Below, piece after piece: positions 42,198-50,455 of a stretch of 64,000 bases of DNA. Positions within the stretch are counted from its first letter, which is position 1; each line of letters starts with the position of its first letter. The position numbers were made by a program, and so were the translations under genes. The notes under the pieces are model-generated. The model had not been told where the DNA came from and ran no database searches. It was given only the letters and a program-made list of their open reading frames with translations. Location of the stretch: positions 806,001 through 870,000 of the forward strand of contig NZ_JBJHDO010000002.1 in NCBI RefSeq assembly GCF_050958605.1. The letters are read 5' to 3'. The stretch is from G016756615 sp050958605. Its GTDB lineage: Bacteria > Pseudomonadota > Alphaproteobacteria > Rhizobiales > Rhizobiaceae.

Positions 42198-43370
42198 ATG
42201 CGGACACAAGTCGTCATCATCGGTTCGGGCCCGTCGGGGCTGCTGCTCGGTCAATTGCTGACCAATGCCGGCATCGAGAACATCATTCTGGAGCGCTCTA
42301 CCAAGGAGCATGTGCTCTCTCGCATCCGGGCCGGTGTCCTCGAAGAAGGCATGACCGGTATGCTCGACGAGGCCGGCGCGGGCGAGCGCATGCGCCGCGA
42401 AGGGCTGCCGCATGACGGCGTCGACATCGCCTTCGACGGCCGCCGGCACCGCGTCGACCTCTTCGGCCTCAGCGGTGGCAAGCGCGTGATGATCTATGGG
42501 CAGACCGAAGTGACGCATGATCTCATGGACAAACGCGCCTCGACCGGTGGCGCATCCGTCTACGAAGCCGCCGATGTCACACCGGCCGGTTTCGACGGCG
42601 ACAAGCCTTATGCGACATATCGCAAAGATGGCGTAACCCATCGCATCGATTGCGATTTCATCGCCGGCTGCGACGGCTATCACGGCGTTTCCCGCAAGTC
42701 GGTGCCGGAAGCCGCGATCACCCTCTACGAAAAGGCCTATCCGTTCGGCTGGCTCGGAATCATCGCCGAGGTGCCGCCGGTCGGCGAAGAACTGATCTAT
42801 GCCAATCATCCGCGCGGCTTCGCGCTCTGCTCCATGCGCTCGCACACGCGCAGCCGCTACTACGTCCAGTGCCCCCTCGATGACAAGATCGAAGACTGGT
42901 CGGACGAGCGCTTCTGGGACGAGATCCGCGCCAGGCTGCCGGCTGCCACGGCAGAGCAGATGATCACCGGCCCCTCGATCGAAAAGTCCATCGCGCCGCT
43001 GCGTTCCTTCGTGGCCGAACCTTTACGTTTCGGCCGGCTCTTCCTCGTCGGCGATGCCGGACATATCGTGCCGCCGACCGGCGCCAAGGGCCTGAACCTC
43101 GCCGCGAGCGACGTACGCTACCTCTTCGATGGCCTGCGTGAATATTATGCGGAGCGTTCGACGGCCGGCATCGATGCCTATTCGCAGAAGGCGCTTTCCC
43201 GCGTCTGGAAGGCCGAACGCTTTTCCTGGTGGATGACGAGTACGCTGCACAAGTTCCCGGAGACTGGCGCATTCGGCCAGAAGATCCAGGAAGCCGAGCT
43301 CGACTACCTCTTCCATTCGCATGCGGCTTCGGTCGCTCTTGCCGAGAATTATGTCGGTCTTCCCTATTGA
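42198..43370 (+). CDS. pobA: 4-hydroxybenzoate 3-monooxygenase
   Basis: A 390-aa flavoprotein hydroxylase converting 4-hydroxybenzoate to protocatechuate with NAD(P)H and O2. It shows the FAD motif IIGSGPSGLLLG near the N-terminus, the DG motif FIAGCDGYHGVSR, and LFLVGDAGHIVPPTGAKGLNLAASD for the ribityl chain; length and end fit PobA. AGGAGGAAGG precedes ATG 42198. Its product feeds PcaHG encoded at 44794. It is divergent from pobR, and its stop overlaps the convergent pcaQ stop by 7 nt. Confidence 0.94.
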   Translation: MRTQVVIIGSGPSGLLLGQLLTNAGIENIILERSTKEHVLSRIRAGVLEEGMTGMLDEAGAGERMRREGLPHDGVDIAFDGRRHRVDLFGLSGGKRVMIYGQTEVTHDLMDKRASTGGASVYEAADVTPAGFDGDKPYATYRKDGVTHRIDCDFIAGCDGYHGVSRKSVPEAAITLYEKAYPFGWLGIIAEVPPVGEELIYANHPRGFALCSMRSHTRSRYYVQCPLDDKIEDWSDERFWDEIRARLPAATAEQMITGPSIEKSIAPLRSFVAEPLRFGRLFLVGDAGHIVPPTGAKGLNLAASDVRYLFDGLREYYAERSTAGIDAYSQKALSRVWKAERFSWWMTSTLHKFPETGAFGQKIQEAELDYLFHSHAASVALAENYVGLPY

Positions 43371-44281
43371 CCGCTTCTGACAGCGGCGGCGGCCGAGCGG
43401 ATCGCATTCATCAGAATTGTGAGTGGCGGTGACCGTTCGGCGTCGGCGCGCATGGTGAGGCCGACCGCGCCACGTGTTTCCGACGTGTCGACCGGCAGGA
43501 TCGCCAGATGCCTGGCCGCCACGTCGTTGGCGACCACGCCCTCGCTGATGATCCAGATAGCGTCGCTGTCGCGAACGAAGGCGCGGCCGAAGGAATCCGA
43601 TACGCTTTCGATCCGGGCACCGGTGTCCGGCAGGCCGTGCGCGATCAGGAAGCGATCCACGAAGGGGCGAATGATCGCCGTCCCCGTCGGCATCAACACG
43701 GTGAAACCGGCAATACGGGAAAGGTCGAAGGGCCTCTCGGAAAGCAAGGGATGGCCGGAGCGGACGACGAACAGCACCTGCTCGGAGTAAAGGTGTTCGA
43801 AGGTCAGGCCGAGCATTCTCTCGGGCGCGGCAAGCCGGCCGACGACGAGGTCCAGTTCGCCCGCAGCCAGCTGCTCGAGAAGCACGGCGTTCTCGCCGGT
43901 CACGATCTTGAGCCTGCCGCCTTGCGACTCCGCAAGGAAGGAGCGCACAGCCGCGGGCATGATCCGCGCCGAGACAGTTGGCAGCGCTCCAATGCGCAGG
44001 GGAGCGGCGGTCTGCGATTGGCCCAGCCTCACCGAATCGATGCCCTGGCGGAGTGCCGCGATGCTCGCGCCGGCATGGCGCTTGAATTCTTCGCCGGCGC
44101 TTGTCAGCCTGATCCCGCGCCCGTCCTTCTCCAGGAGCGGGATACCCAAGGCCTCCTCCAGTTCCCGGATGGTGCGCGTGATCGCCGGCTGCGATACGTT
44201 GAGGATATTGGCAGCTTTTCCGATGCTGACGTTGCGCGCGACTTCGATGAAAGTGGAGAGGTGCCGGAGTTTGATCTGCAT
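43364..44281 (-). CDS. pcaQ: LysR-type regulator of protocatechuate genes, PcaQ
   Basis: A 305-aa LysR-family protein: N-terminal winged HTH (LRHLSTFIEVARNVSIGKAANILNVSQPAITRTIRELEEALG) and a C-terminal periplasmic-binding-like effector domain (PLRIGALPTVSARIMPAAV, GELDLVVGRLAAPE). The sequence and divergent position next to pcaC mark it as PcaQ, which in Agrobacterium and Sinorhizobium activates the pca operon in response to beta-carboxy-cis,cis-muconate or gamma-carboxymuconolactone. ATG 44281 is used; the preceding codon is TTG. A candidate operator lies 6 nt from the start, so self-regulation is likely. Confidence 0.9.
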   Translation of the reverse strand: MQIKLRHLSTFIEVARNVSIGKAANILNVSQPAITRTIRELEEALGIPLLEKDGRGIRLTSAGEEFKRHAGASIAALRQGIDSVRLGQSQTAAPLRIGALPTVSARIMPAAVRSFLAESQGGRLKIVTGENAVLLEQLAAGELDLVVGRLAAPERMLGLTFEHLYSEQVLFVVRSGHPLLSERPFDLSRIAGFTVLMPTGTAIIRPFVDRFLIAHGLPDTGARIESVSDSFGRAFVRDSDAIWIISEGVVANDVAARHLAILPVDTSETRGAVGLTMRADAERSPPLTILMNAIRSAAAAVRSGQ

Positions 44282-44286
44282 CAATG

Positions 44287-44310
44287 TTTCATATCAGAAA
44301 AGTTATGAAA
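44287..44310. promoter_or_regulatory. Inverted repeat in pcaQ-pcaC promoter, candidate PcaQ site
   Basis: Perfect 7-bp arms TTTCATA (44287-44293) and TATGAAA (44304-44310) separated by 10 bp, giving the T-N11-A geometry expected of a LysR-type box. It overlaps the pcaQ promoter side and is 71 nt upstream of pcaC. Confidence 0.55.
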
Positions 44311-44381
44311 TACGCGAGAAATAGCATTTTTCTTAACGGACGCGATGTGTTTGACTCCGACGGATCGCAGGGAGCAGCATC

Positions 44382-44780
44382 ATGGACGAGCCACAAGAAT
44401 CCGAACGATACCGGCAGGGCATGAAGACCCGCCGTGCGGTTCTCGGCGAGGCCCATGTCGACCGCGCCCAGGCCAACAGCAGCGCATTTGACGAGCCCTT
44501 CCAGGAGCTCATCACGGAGGCGGCGTGGGGTCATGTCTGGTCGCGGCCGAACTGGACCAAACGCGAGCGTTCGATGGTGACGATCGCTCTTCTTGCAGCG
44601 CTCGGCCATGACGAAGAGGTGGCCATGCATGTGCGGGCGACCGCCAACACCGGTGCGACACCGGACGACATTCGCGAAGCGCTGCTGCATGTGGCAATCT
44701 ACGCCGGCGTTCCGGCCGCCAACCACGCGATCAAGATCGCGAAGCAGGCGCTTGCCGACATCGAGGCCGGCAAGGTCTGA
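44382..44780 (+). CDS. pcaC: 4-carboxymuconolactone decarboxylase
   Basis: A 132-aa AhpD-fold protein of the expected PcaC length: YRQGMKTRRAVLGEAHVDRA at the start, EAAWGHVWSRPNWTKRERSMVTIALLAALG, then HVRATANTGATPDDIREALLHVAIYAGVPAA. It converts gamma-carboxymuconolactone to beta-ketoadipate enol-lactone. In related rhizobia the operon is pcaDCHGB; here pcaC is the first gene after the divergent promoter and pcaD (enol-lactone hydrolase) is missing from the window. pcaH follows after 13 nt. Confidence 0.93.
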   Translation: MDEPQESERYRQGMKTRRAVLGEAHVDRAQANSSAFDEPFQELITEAAWGHVWSRPNWTKRERSMVTIALLAALGHDEEVAMHVRATANTGATPDDIREALLHVAIYAGVPAANHAIKIAKQALADIEAGKV

Positions 44781-44793
44781 GGGAGAAGAGAGC

Positions 44794-45534
44794 ATGTCGA
44801 ACCAAAGGCCCGAAACGGGCTCGTTCTTTCAACGTGACAGAGACTGGCATCCGCCGGCTTTCACGCCGTGGTACAAGACGTCAGTCCTGCGCTCTCCGCA
44901 GAAGGCCCTGCTGTCGCTCGACAACACGATCAGCGAGATCACCGGGCCCGTTTTCGGCCACAACATGCTCGGCGAGCTCGACGACGACCTGATCCACAAT
45001 TTCGCCAAGCCGGGCGAAAGCGCGATCGGCGAACGCATCATCGTTTACGGACGGGTGCTCGACGAGCGCGGCAAGGGCGTGCCCGGTGCGCTGCTCGAAT
45101 TCTGGCAGGCCAATGCCGGCGGCCGCTATCGCCACAAGAAGGATCAGTATTTCGCACCGCTCGATCCCAATTTCGGCGGCTGCGGCCGAACCATCACCGG
45201 CGAGGATGGGTCCTACTGCTTCCGTACGATCAAGCCCGGCCCCTATCCCTGGCCGAACGGGGTCAACGATTGGCGCCCGGCGCATATCCATTTTTCGATC
45301 TTCGGCCACGGCTTCGCGCAACGGCTGATCACGCAGATGTATTTCGAGGGCGACCCGCTGATCTGGAAGTGTCCGATCCTTCGCACCGTCCCGAGCCGCG
45401 AGGCGATCGAGGCGCTGATCGCCCCGCTCGACATGGAGGCGACGATTCCGATGGACGCGCGCGCCTACAAGTTCGACATTGTGCTGCGCGGGCGCCGCTC
45501 GACCATGTTCGAGAACAGGCTGGAGGGGAACTAG
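44794..45534 (+). CDS. pcaH: Protocatechuate 3,4-dioxygenase beta subunit
   Basis: A 246-aa iron-bearing subunit of the intradiol dioxygenase. The four Fe(III) ligands are recognisable as Tyr112 (RYRHK), Tyr151 (PYPW), His164 and His166 (HIHFS), with spacing identical to that remembered for Pseudomonas PcaH (108/147/160/162). It cleaves protocatechuate to beta-carboxy-cis,cis-muconate. GGGAGAAGAG precedes ATG 44794. pcaG follows after 3 nt, as expected for the two subunits of one enzyme. Confidence 0.95.
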   Translation: MSNQRPETGSFFQRDRDWHPPAFTPWYKTSVLRSPQKALLSLDNTISEITGPVFGHNMLGELDDDLIHNFAKPGESAIGERIIVYGRVLDERGKGVPGALLEFWQANAGGRYRHKKDQYFAPLDPNFGGCGRTITGEDGSYCFRTIKPGPYPWPNGVNDWRPAHIHFSIFGHGFAQRLITQMYFEGDPLIWKCPILRTVPSREAIEALIAPLDMEATIPMDARAYKFDIVLRGRRSTMFENRLEGN

Positions 45535-45537
45535 GTC

Positions 45538-46152
45538 ATGGTGCAATCGCTGGGAAGGCTCAAGGAAACCGCCTCGCAGACCGCCGGCCCTTACGTCCAT
45601 ATCGGCCTCACGCCGAATTTCTGCGGCATCGGGGGCGTCTACGAGACCGACCTCGGCAGCAGCCTTGTGAACGACAAGACCAAGGGCGAACGGATCACCG
45701 TGAAGTCGCGCGTGCTCGACGGTACGGGTACGCCGCTCAAGGACGCGCTCGTGGAGATCTGGCAGGCCGATGCCAACGGGCTCTACAACAGCCCTTCGGA
45801 AATGCGCGGCACGGCGGATCCGAATTTCACGGGCTGGGGACGTTGCGCTTCCGACATGGAGACCGGCGAGTTCGTCTTCCAGACGATCAAGCCGGGCAGG
45901 GTGCCGTTCCGTGATGGACGTCTGATGGCGCCGCACATCACCTTCTGGATCGTCGCCCGCGGCATCAATCTCGGCCTCCACACGCGCATGTATTTCGGCG
46001 ACGAGGAGAAGGCCAATGCCGAGGATCCGGTGCTCCAGCGCATCGAGCACAAGGTTAGGGTGCCGACGCTCATCGCGCCGTTCCGGGATGGCGCCTATAT
46101 CTTCGACGTCCATCTGCAGGGTGAAAAGGAAACGGTGTTCTTCGACGTGTAG
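45538..46152 (+). CDS. pcaG: Protocatechuate 3,4-dioxygenase alpha subunit
   Basis: A 204-aa non-catalytic subunit paired with PcaH: LKETASQTAGPYVHIGLTPNFCGIGG at the N-terminus, VEIWQADANGLY, GWGRCASDMETGEFVFQTIKPG, and APHITFWIVARGINLGLHTRMYF. It lacks the Tyr/His iron set of PcaH, as is normal for PcaG. It lies 3 nt after pcaH and 6 nt before pcaB, inside a tightly packed operon. Confidence 0.95.
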   Translation: MVQSLGRLKETASQTAGPYVHIGLTPNFCGIGGVYETDLGSSLVNDKTKGERITVKSRVLDGTGTPLKDALVEIWQADANGLYNSPSEMRGTADPNFTGWGRCASDMETGEFVFQTIKPGRVPFRDGRLMAPHITFWIVARGINLGLHTRMYFGDEEKANAEDPVLQRIEHKVRVPTLIAPFRDGAYIFDVHLQGEKETVFFDV

Positions 46153-46158
46153 CCAGTT

Positions 46159-47226
46159 ATGACGGTCTCGCCCTTCGACCATCCGATCCTGTCGGGCCTC
46201 CTCGGTGACGGGGAGGTCGCGGCGCATTTCTCGACCGAGGCGGAGATCGCCGCCTTCATCCGTTTCGAGAGTGCTCTCGCCGAAGCCGAGGCAGCGGAAG
46301 GCGTCATCCCCGCCGAGGCCGGCCAGGCCATCGCCCAGGCGCTGGGCGCCTTCAGACCGGATGTCGCACGTCTGAGAGCGGAAACGGCGCGCGACGGCGT
46401 GGTCGTGCCGGAACTGGTGCGGCAGATGCGCGTGGCGGTGGGCGAGCCGCACGGCCGATATGTTCATTTCGGCGCGACCAGCCAGGATGTCATAGATACC
46501 GGCCTCGTGTTGCGGCTCGTACCGGTGCTGGACATCTTCGCCGATCGGCTGGATGCCCTGGTCGACATGCTGACCGACCTCGACGACAGGCAAGGCCAGC
46601 TGTCCGTCATGGCTCATACGCGCATGCAGGCGGCGATCCCCGTCACGGCGTCGCGCAAGATCGCAAGCTGGCGCGATCCGCTTGTCCGCCATCGCAGCCG
46701 GCTGACCGCCATCCGGGACCAGGTCGCCGTCCTCCATTTCGGCGGCGCCGCCGGTACGCTGGAAAAGCTCGACGACAAGGGCAGCGATGTCGCCGAGGAA
46801 GCGTCGGTATGGCTCGGCCTGCGCACGCTGCCGCGCGCCCGCCATTCCGAACGCGACGGTTTCGCGGAGCTGGCTTCCTTCCTGTCGCTGCTCACGGGAA
46901 GCCTCGGCAAGATCGGTCAGGACATCGCCTTGATGGCGCAGAACGAGGTGGGCGAAATCCGCCTTGCCTCCGGGGGCGGCTCCTCAGCCATGCCACACAA
47001 GGTCAATCCCGTCGGCGCGGAAGTGTTGGTGTCTCTGGCCCGTTTCAACGCGACGCTGCTCGCCGGCATGCATCAAGCGCTGGTGCACGAAAACGAGCGT
47101 TCGGGCTCCGCGTGGACGCTCGAATGGATGCTGTTGCCTCAGATGGCCGTCGCAACCGGCGCCGCCCTTCGCAACGCGGCCGCATTGCTGTCGGCGATCA
47201 GCTTCGTCGCGGTTAGCCGCACATGA
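46159..47226 (+). CDS. pcaB: 3-carboxy-cis,cis-muconate cycloisomerase
   Basis: A 355-aa fumarase/aspartase-superfamily enzyme that lactonises beta-carboxymuconate to gamma-carboxymuconolactone. Superfamily signature GGGSSAMPHKVNPVGAEV near residue 273, plus HFGATSQDVIDTGLVLRL and MAHTRMQAAIPVT. This is the short rhizobial form (~350 aa) and not the ~450-aa Pseudomonas form. The last ten residues (ISFVAVSRT) look less typical than the rest and the operon stops here, so a small 3' rearrangement is possible. No pcaI, pcaJ or pcaF follows. Confidence 0.92.
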   Translation: MTVSPFDHPILSGLLGDGEVAAHFSTEAEIAAFIRFESALAEAEAAEGVIPAEAGQAIAQALGAFRPDVARLRAETARDGVVVPELVRQMRVAVGEPHGRYVHFGATSQDVIDTGLVLRLVPVLDIFADRLDALVDMLTDLDDRQGQLSVMAHTRMQAAIPVTASRKIASWRDPLVRHRSRLTAIRDQVAVLHFGGAAGTLEKLDDKGSDVAEEASVWLGLRTLPRARHSERDGFAELASFLSLLTGSLGKIGQDIALMAQNEVGEIRLASGGGSSAMPHKVNPVGAEVLVSLARFNATLLAGMHQALVHENERSGSAWTLEWMLLPQMAVATGAALRNAAALLSAISFVAVSRT

Positions 47227-47322
47227 GAGTTTCGGATCCTGGACGTATTATCTGCTACAGCCGGAACCTCGAAGTGCCCCAATAGACAGCACTCAATAGG
47301 GTAGGGAAGCTGCCGGTTGCCA

Positions 47323-48963
47323 TTATGCTGCCCCTATGACAAGACCAGAACTGGCTAGGGCCGAGCCGGCCTGTATCATGTTGGCGGCGCGTTCTGCTAT
47401 CATTATTGTCGCGGCATGGATGTTGGTCGACGGAACCGAGGGCATGACCGAGGCATCCGCGATGCGCAACCCTTCAAAGCCGCGCAGGCGCAAGTCGGGC
47501 GTGACAACCGCTTTGGAATCGGTTCCTATCGGGCAGGTCCCGCAGGGATGGAAGACGGTGGTTGCGGTTTCGCGGATATGGGCGCGAAGATCGTCGTCGC
47601 TTTCCATCTGGACAGGCAGAACCCTGCGCTCGATGATCCGGGCCAGCGAGGGCTGATGCGCCAGATTCTCTAGAAGCCGCAGACCCGCGACGGTGCGTTC
47701 CATATCTTCTTCCACGCCGAAATAGTTGGCTTCTATGATCGGCGCATCTGCTATCGAGTGGCCTCCCAGCAGCACTCTGCCCCGGCTTTCGGGACGGCAG
47801 AGACATACGCTGTAGACGAAACCGTCTTCAGGGCCGAGACCGCGCTGATAATTCTCAATAAGGAAATTGGCGAACTGGATCAGGACGTCTGGTCCAGCGT
47901 GCTTCTTCACCGAACCCGGAAGATCGGCCATCAGGACGGCCTCCGACGCGGCGACGGAAAGAGGTCCGCTGCGGCGAAGCAGATATTGAAGCCCGGCCAT
48001 GCTTCCGCGGAGCGGATTGGCGACCACGCGATTGAGCGTCACGACATTCCGGCTGCGGAACGAGAGCCGCGCAAGAGCATGGTCCTGCAGCCCTTCGCCA
48101 ACAGGAAGATGCTGCACCACCGGTATCCCGAAATCGCTGAGATGCGCGGCTGGGCCGATGCCGGAAAGCATGAGAATTTGCGGCGTATTGACCACGCCTG
48201 TGGCGAGGATCGTCTCTCTCCGCGCCGAAAGCTCCATCGTCGAGCCATCCGGTCGGCGCACAAGGACACCGGTGACGCGTTTATCTGCGATCTCCAGCCG
48301 TTCGACCGTTGTCGAGAGGAACAGCGTTATGTCCGCACCGGATTTCAAGGTGGGCAGCAGATAAGCGTCGGCTGGTGAAATGCGTTGCCCGCCTTTCACG
48401 TTCGCCGGGGCAAAACCGACGCCATAGGGCGAGGCCCCGTTGAAATCGTCATTGCGCGGATAGCCAGCCTCCATCGCGGCCGCCACGAAAGCCCGCGCCG
48501 CCGGCGAAGGCGTGATCTGCGAGACGGAAACCGGCCCGTCTTCTCCGTGAAATTCAGGGTCTGCGCCGGCGACAAGATGGTGCTCTAGCTTGCGGAACCA
48601 AGGCAGCACATCTCTGTAGGACCACCCCGTCGCTCCAGCCACTTCCCAGGCGTCATAGTCGCTTGGAGCACCCCGGAGAAAAACCAGGCCGTTAATACTG
48701 CCCGAGCCGCCGAGAAGCTTTCCGCGCGGAAAAGCGACCTGCCTGCCGCCCAGTGCCGGTTCTGGCGCTGTTCGATAGGGCCAGAGCACCCTTTCGTTGC
48801 GCACGAGCCTGCCGAAGCCGAGCGGAATGCGAAGCCACGGGGAGCGCAGACGCTTGCCTGCTTCGATCAGCGCCACGCGCGTTCCGGGTCGCGCGGCCAG
48901 ACGGGCAGCCAGCACGCAGCCGGCTGACCCCGCCCCGGCCACGATATAGTCAAACTCAGGCAA
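47323..48963 (-). CDS. GMC-family FAD oxidoreductase (choline-dehydrogenase-like)
   Basis: A 546-aa flavoprotein: N-terminal FDYIVAGAGSAGCVLAARLA for ADP binding, GMC signature 1 GKLLGGSGSINGLVFLRGAPSDYDAW, signature 2 GVVNTPQILMLSGIGP, and the C-terminal catalytic region TVFHPCGTCPIGTD with its active-site His, then PSTNIHAATIMIAERAA. It oxidises an alcohol or sugar hydroxyl; the acceptor and substrate are unknown. The start is probably TTG 48963 with CTGGAG upstream. It lies 74 nt after the sugar-binding protein gene and is likely the last gene of the LacI-controlled operon, so the transported compound or its reduced form may be the substrate. Confidence 0.88.
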   Translation of the reverse strand: MPEFDYIVAGAGSAGCVLAARLAARPGTRVALIEAGKRLRSPWLRIPLGFGRLVRNERVLWPYRTAPEPALGGRQVAFPRGKLLGGSGSINGLVFLRGAPSDYDAWEVAGATGWSYRDVLPWFRKLEHHLVAGADPEFHGEDGPVSVSQITPSPAARAFVAAAMEAGYPRNDDFNGASPYGVGFAPANVKGGQRISPADAYLLPTLKSGADITLFLSTTVERLEIADKRVTGVLVRRPDGSTMELSARRETILATGVVNTPQILMLSGIGPAAHLSDFGIPVVQHLPVGEGLQDHALARLSFRSRNVVTLNRVVANPLRGSMAGLQYLLRRSGPLSVAASEAVLMADLPGSVKKHAGPDVLIQFANFLIENYQRGLGPEDGFVYSVCLCRPESRGRVLLGGHSIADAPIIEANYFGVEEDMERTVAGLRLLENLAHQPSLARIIERRVLPVQMESDDDLRAHIRETATTVFHPCGTCPIGTDSKAVVTPDLRLRGFEGLRIADASVMPSVPSTNIHAATIMIAERAANMIQAGSALASSGLVIGAA

Positions 48964-49037
48964 GATTCTATGCTCCAGTAGACGAGAGCCGGGGCGCTAC
49001 GAGTTCATCACCGAGGGTCCCGGAGAACTCTCTCTAC

Positions 49038-50321
49038 TTAACGTGTTATAGCGGCCTCGATTCGCTCCTGCATTGCTACAGCGGCTTCTTCGGGCGACTT
49101 GAAGCCCAGAACAGCGGCCTGGAACTCTTCAAGGAACAGGTCACCTACCTGTGCGGCCTGATCGTAGGACGAGGGTAGCATGGTCGCGTGCGCGATGGCC
49201 GATGCCTCCGCCTCCCAGTACGGAAGAAGCTTCTGCACACCTGGATCGTCGTAAGTGGCGGGCCGGATCGGGCCATTGCCGTTGAGCGCTGCGCGACGTG
49301 CTGCGTCCGGAGAGGACATGTGCCGGATGAAATCCCAAGCCAGGTCTTTGTTCTCGCTATTGCCGGGGATGCCCATCGCCCAGATCTCGGTCATGGCGAC
49401 CACGTCTGCGTTGATATTTTCCGACGCGGGGATTGGCACAACTTTCACTTCGCCGGCGTGCCGCGCGGCGGCGGAATCGTTGAAGGTGCTGTAGCGCGCG
49501 AACGGATCGAAGATGAAGCCCGCCCGGCCCTGTTGGACCAGCGTGATGATCTCGTCGATGCTGAGCGTCGTCACATTCGGCGGCAGGACACCTTCCTTGT
49601 AGAGATCACGAACGGTCGAAAGCGCGAGCACCATTTCCGGCGAATTGGCCTTCACGTTCAGGTCGTCGTCAATGAGTTGCGCGCCGAAAGCTGCGAAGAA
49701 GCAAAGGATGGCGAAGGGACCCGATCCCGCAGGCATTAACATGCCGTAGACATCGTGGCCTTCCTTGTTCTTGCCGGTGACCTTGCGGGCCGCTTCAAGA
49801 ACGCCTTCAATCGTTTTGGGCGCATCCTCATAGCCGGCGCCGCGCAGATTCACCAGGTCGTAATGCATGCCGGTGGTGGCGTGGCGGAACGGTATCGCGA
49901 ATGTCTTGGATTCGATAGTCAGGCCGGAGATCAGCTTGTCAGGGATACCGCTTGCATCCTCGATCGGCGCGGATTCCCTATAGTCGTTGAGCGATGCCAG
50001 CAGGCGGCTAATTCTCGGCGTTGCGTACTTGTTGATGATGAACGCCACGTCGATGGCCGAGCTTCTGAGCGACATTTCGCGCTGCAATCGGTCATGCAGA
50101 GGGTCGATGTCTGCTGTGATCCAGTTTAACTCGACACCGTTGGCCTGGGCCCATTCTCCGGCGATGTCGCCGCCGGTTGTACCACTGCCGCGGCCCCGGC
50201 TTACATTTTCATGTACCCGGTGCGACAGGATGGTAAGCTGTTTCGTTTGGGCAAATCCTGGTCGCGCCGCCAGTAGCGCGCCAGCGGCGGCCGTCGTTAT
50301 GAAACTCCGTCTATTGATCAT
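49038..50321 (-). CDS. ABC transporter sugar-binding protein (family 1)
   Basis: A 427-aa extracellular solute-binding protein with a twin-arginine type signal (INRRSFITTAAAGALLAARPGFAQ). Family 1 features: DVAFIINKYATPRISRLL, GIPDKLISGLTIESKTFAIPFRHATTGMHYDLVNLRGAG and the hinge segment MLMPAGSGPFAILCFFAAFGAQL. With the permeases at 54030 and 54853 and the ATPase at 51632 it forms a complete carbohydrate importer. The ligand is not predictable. It follows the lacI gene after 134 nt in the same orientation. Confidence 0.87.
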   Translation of the reverse strand: MINRRSFITTAAAGALLAARPGFAQTKQLTILSHRVHENVSRGRGSGTTGGDIAGEWAQANGVELNWITADIDPLHDRLQREMSLRSSAIDVAFIINKYATPRISRLLASLNDYRESAPIEDASGIPDKLISGLTIESKTFAIPFRHATTGMHYDLVNLRGAGYEDAPKTIEGVLEAARKVTGKNKEGHDVYGMLMPAGSGPFAILCFFAAFGAQLIDDDLNVKANSPEMVLALSTVRDLYKEGVLPPNVTTLSIDEIITLVQQGRAGFIFDPFARYSTFNDSAAARHAGEVKVVPIPASENINADVVAMTEIWAMGIPGNSENKDLAWDFIRHMSSPDAARRAALNGNGPIRPATYDDPGVQKLLPYWEAEASAIAHATMLPSSYDQAAQVGDLFLEEFQAAVLGFKSPEEAAVAMQERIEAAITR

Positions 50322-50455
50322 TACACTCTCCCTTTCATGTGCACGCGCCGCATCGCGAGGCGCGACGATTTGATGCCGCGTCGGGCGACGCGGACCTCCG
50401 CCCGGTCAGGGACGTAAAGTTGGTGAAGAAAAGCGAAAGTTGGTTGCGTCGAGGG

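Noticed and set aside
44881..46845. 654-codon open frame on the minus strand across pcaH, pcaG and pcaB
   Set aside because: It is antisense to three well-supported genes; the translation is low-complexity, rich in Arg, His and Asp, typical of GC-rich shadow frames.
50376..50393. Hairpin CCGCGTCG/CGACGCGG between lacI and the binding-protein gene as terminator
   Set aside because: Two-base loop and no T-run; too weak to call without transcript data.
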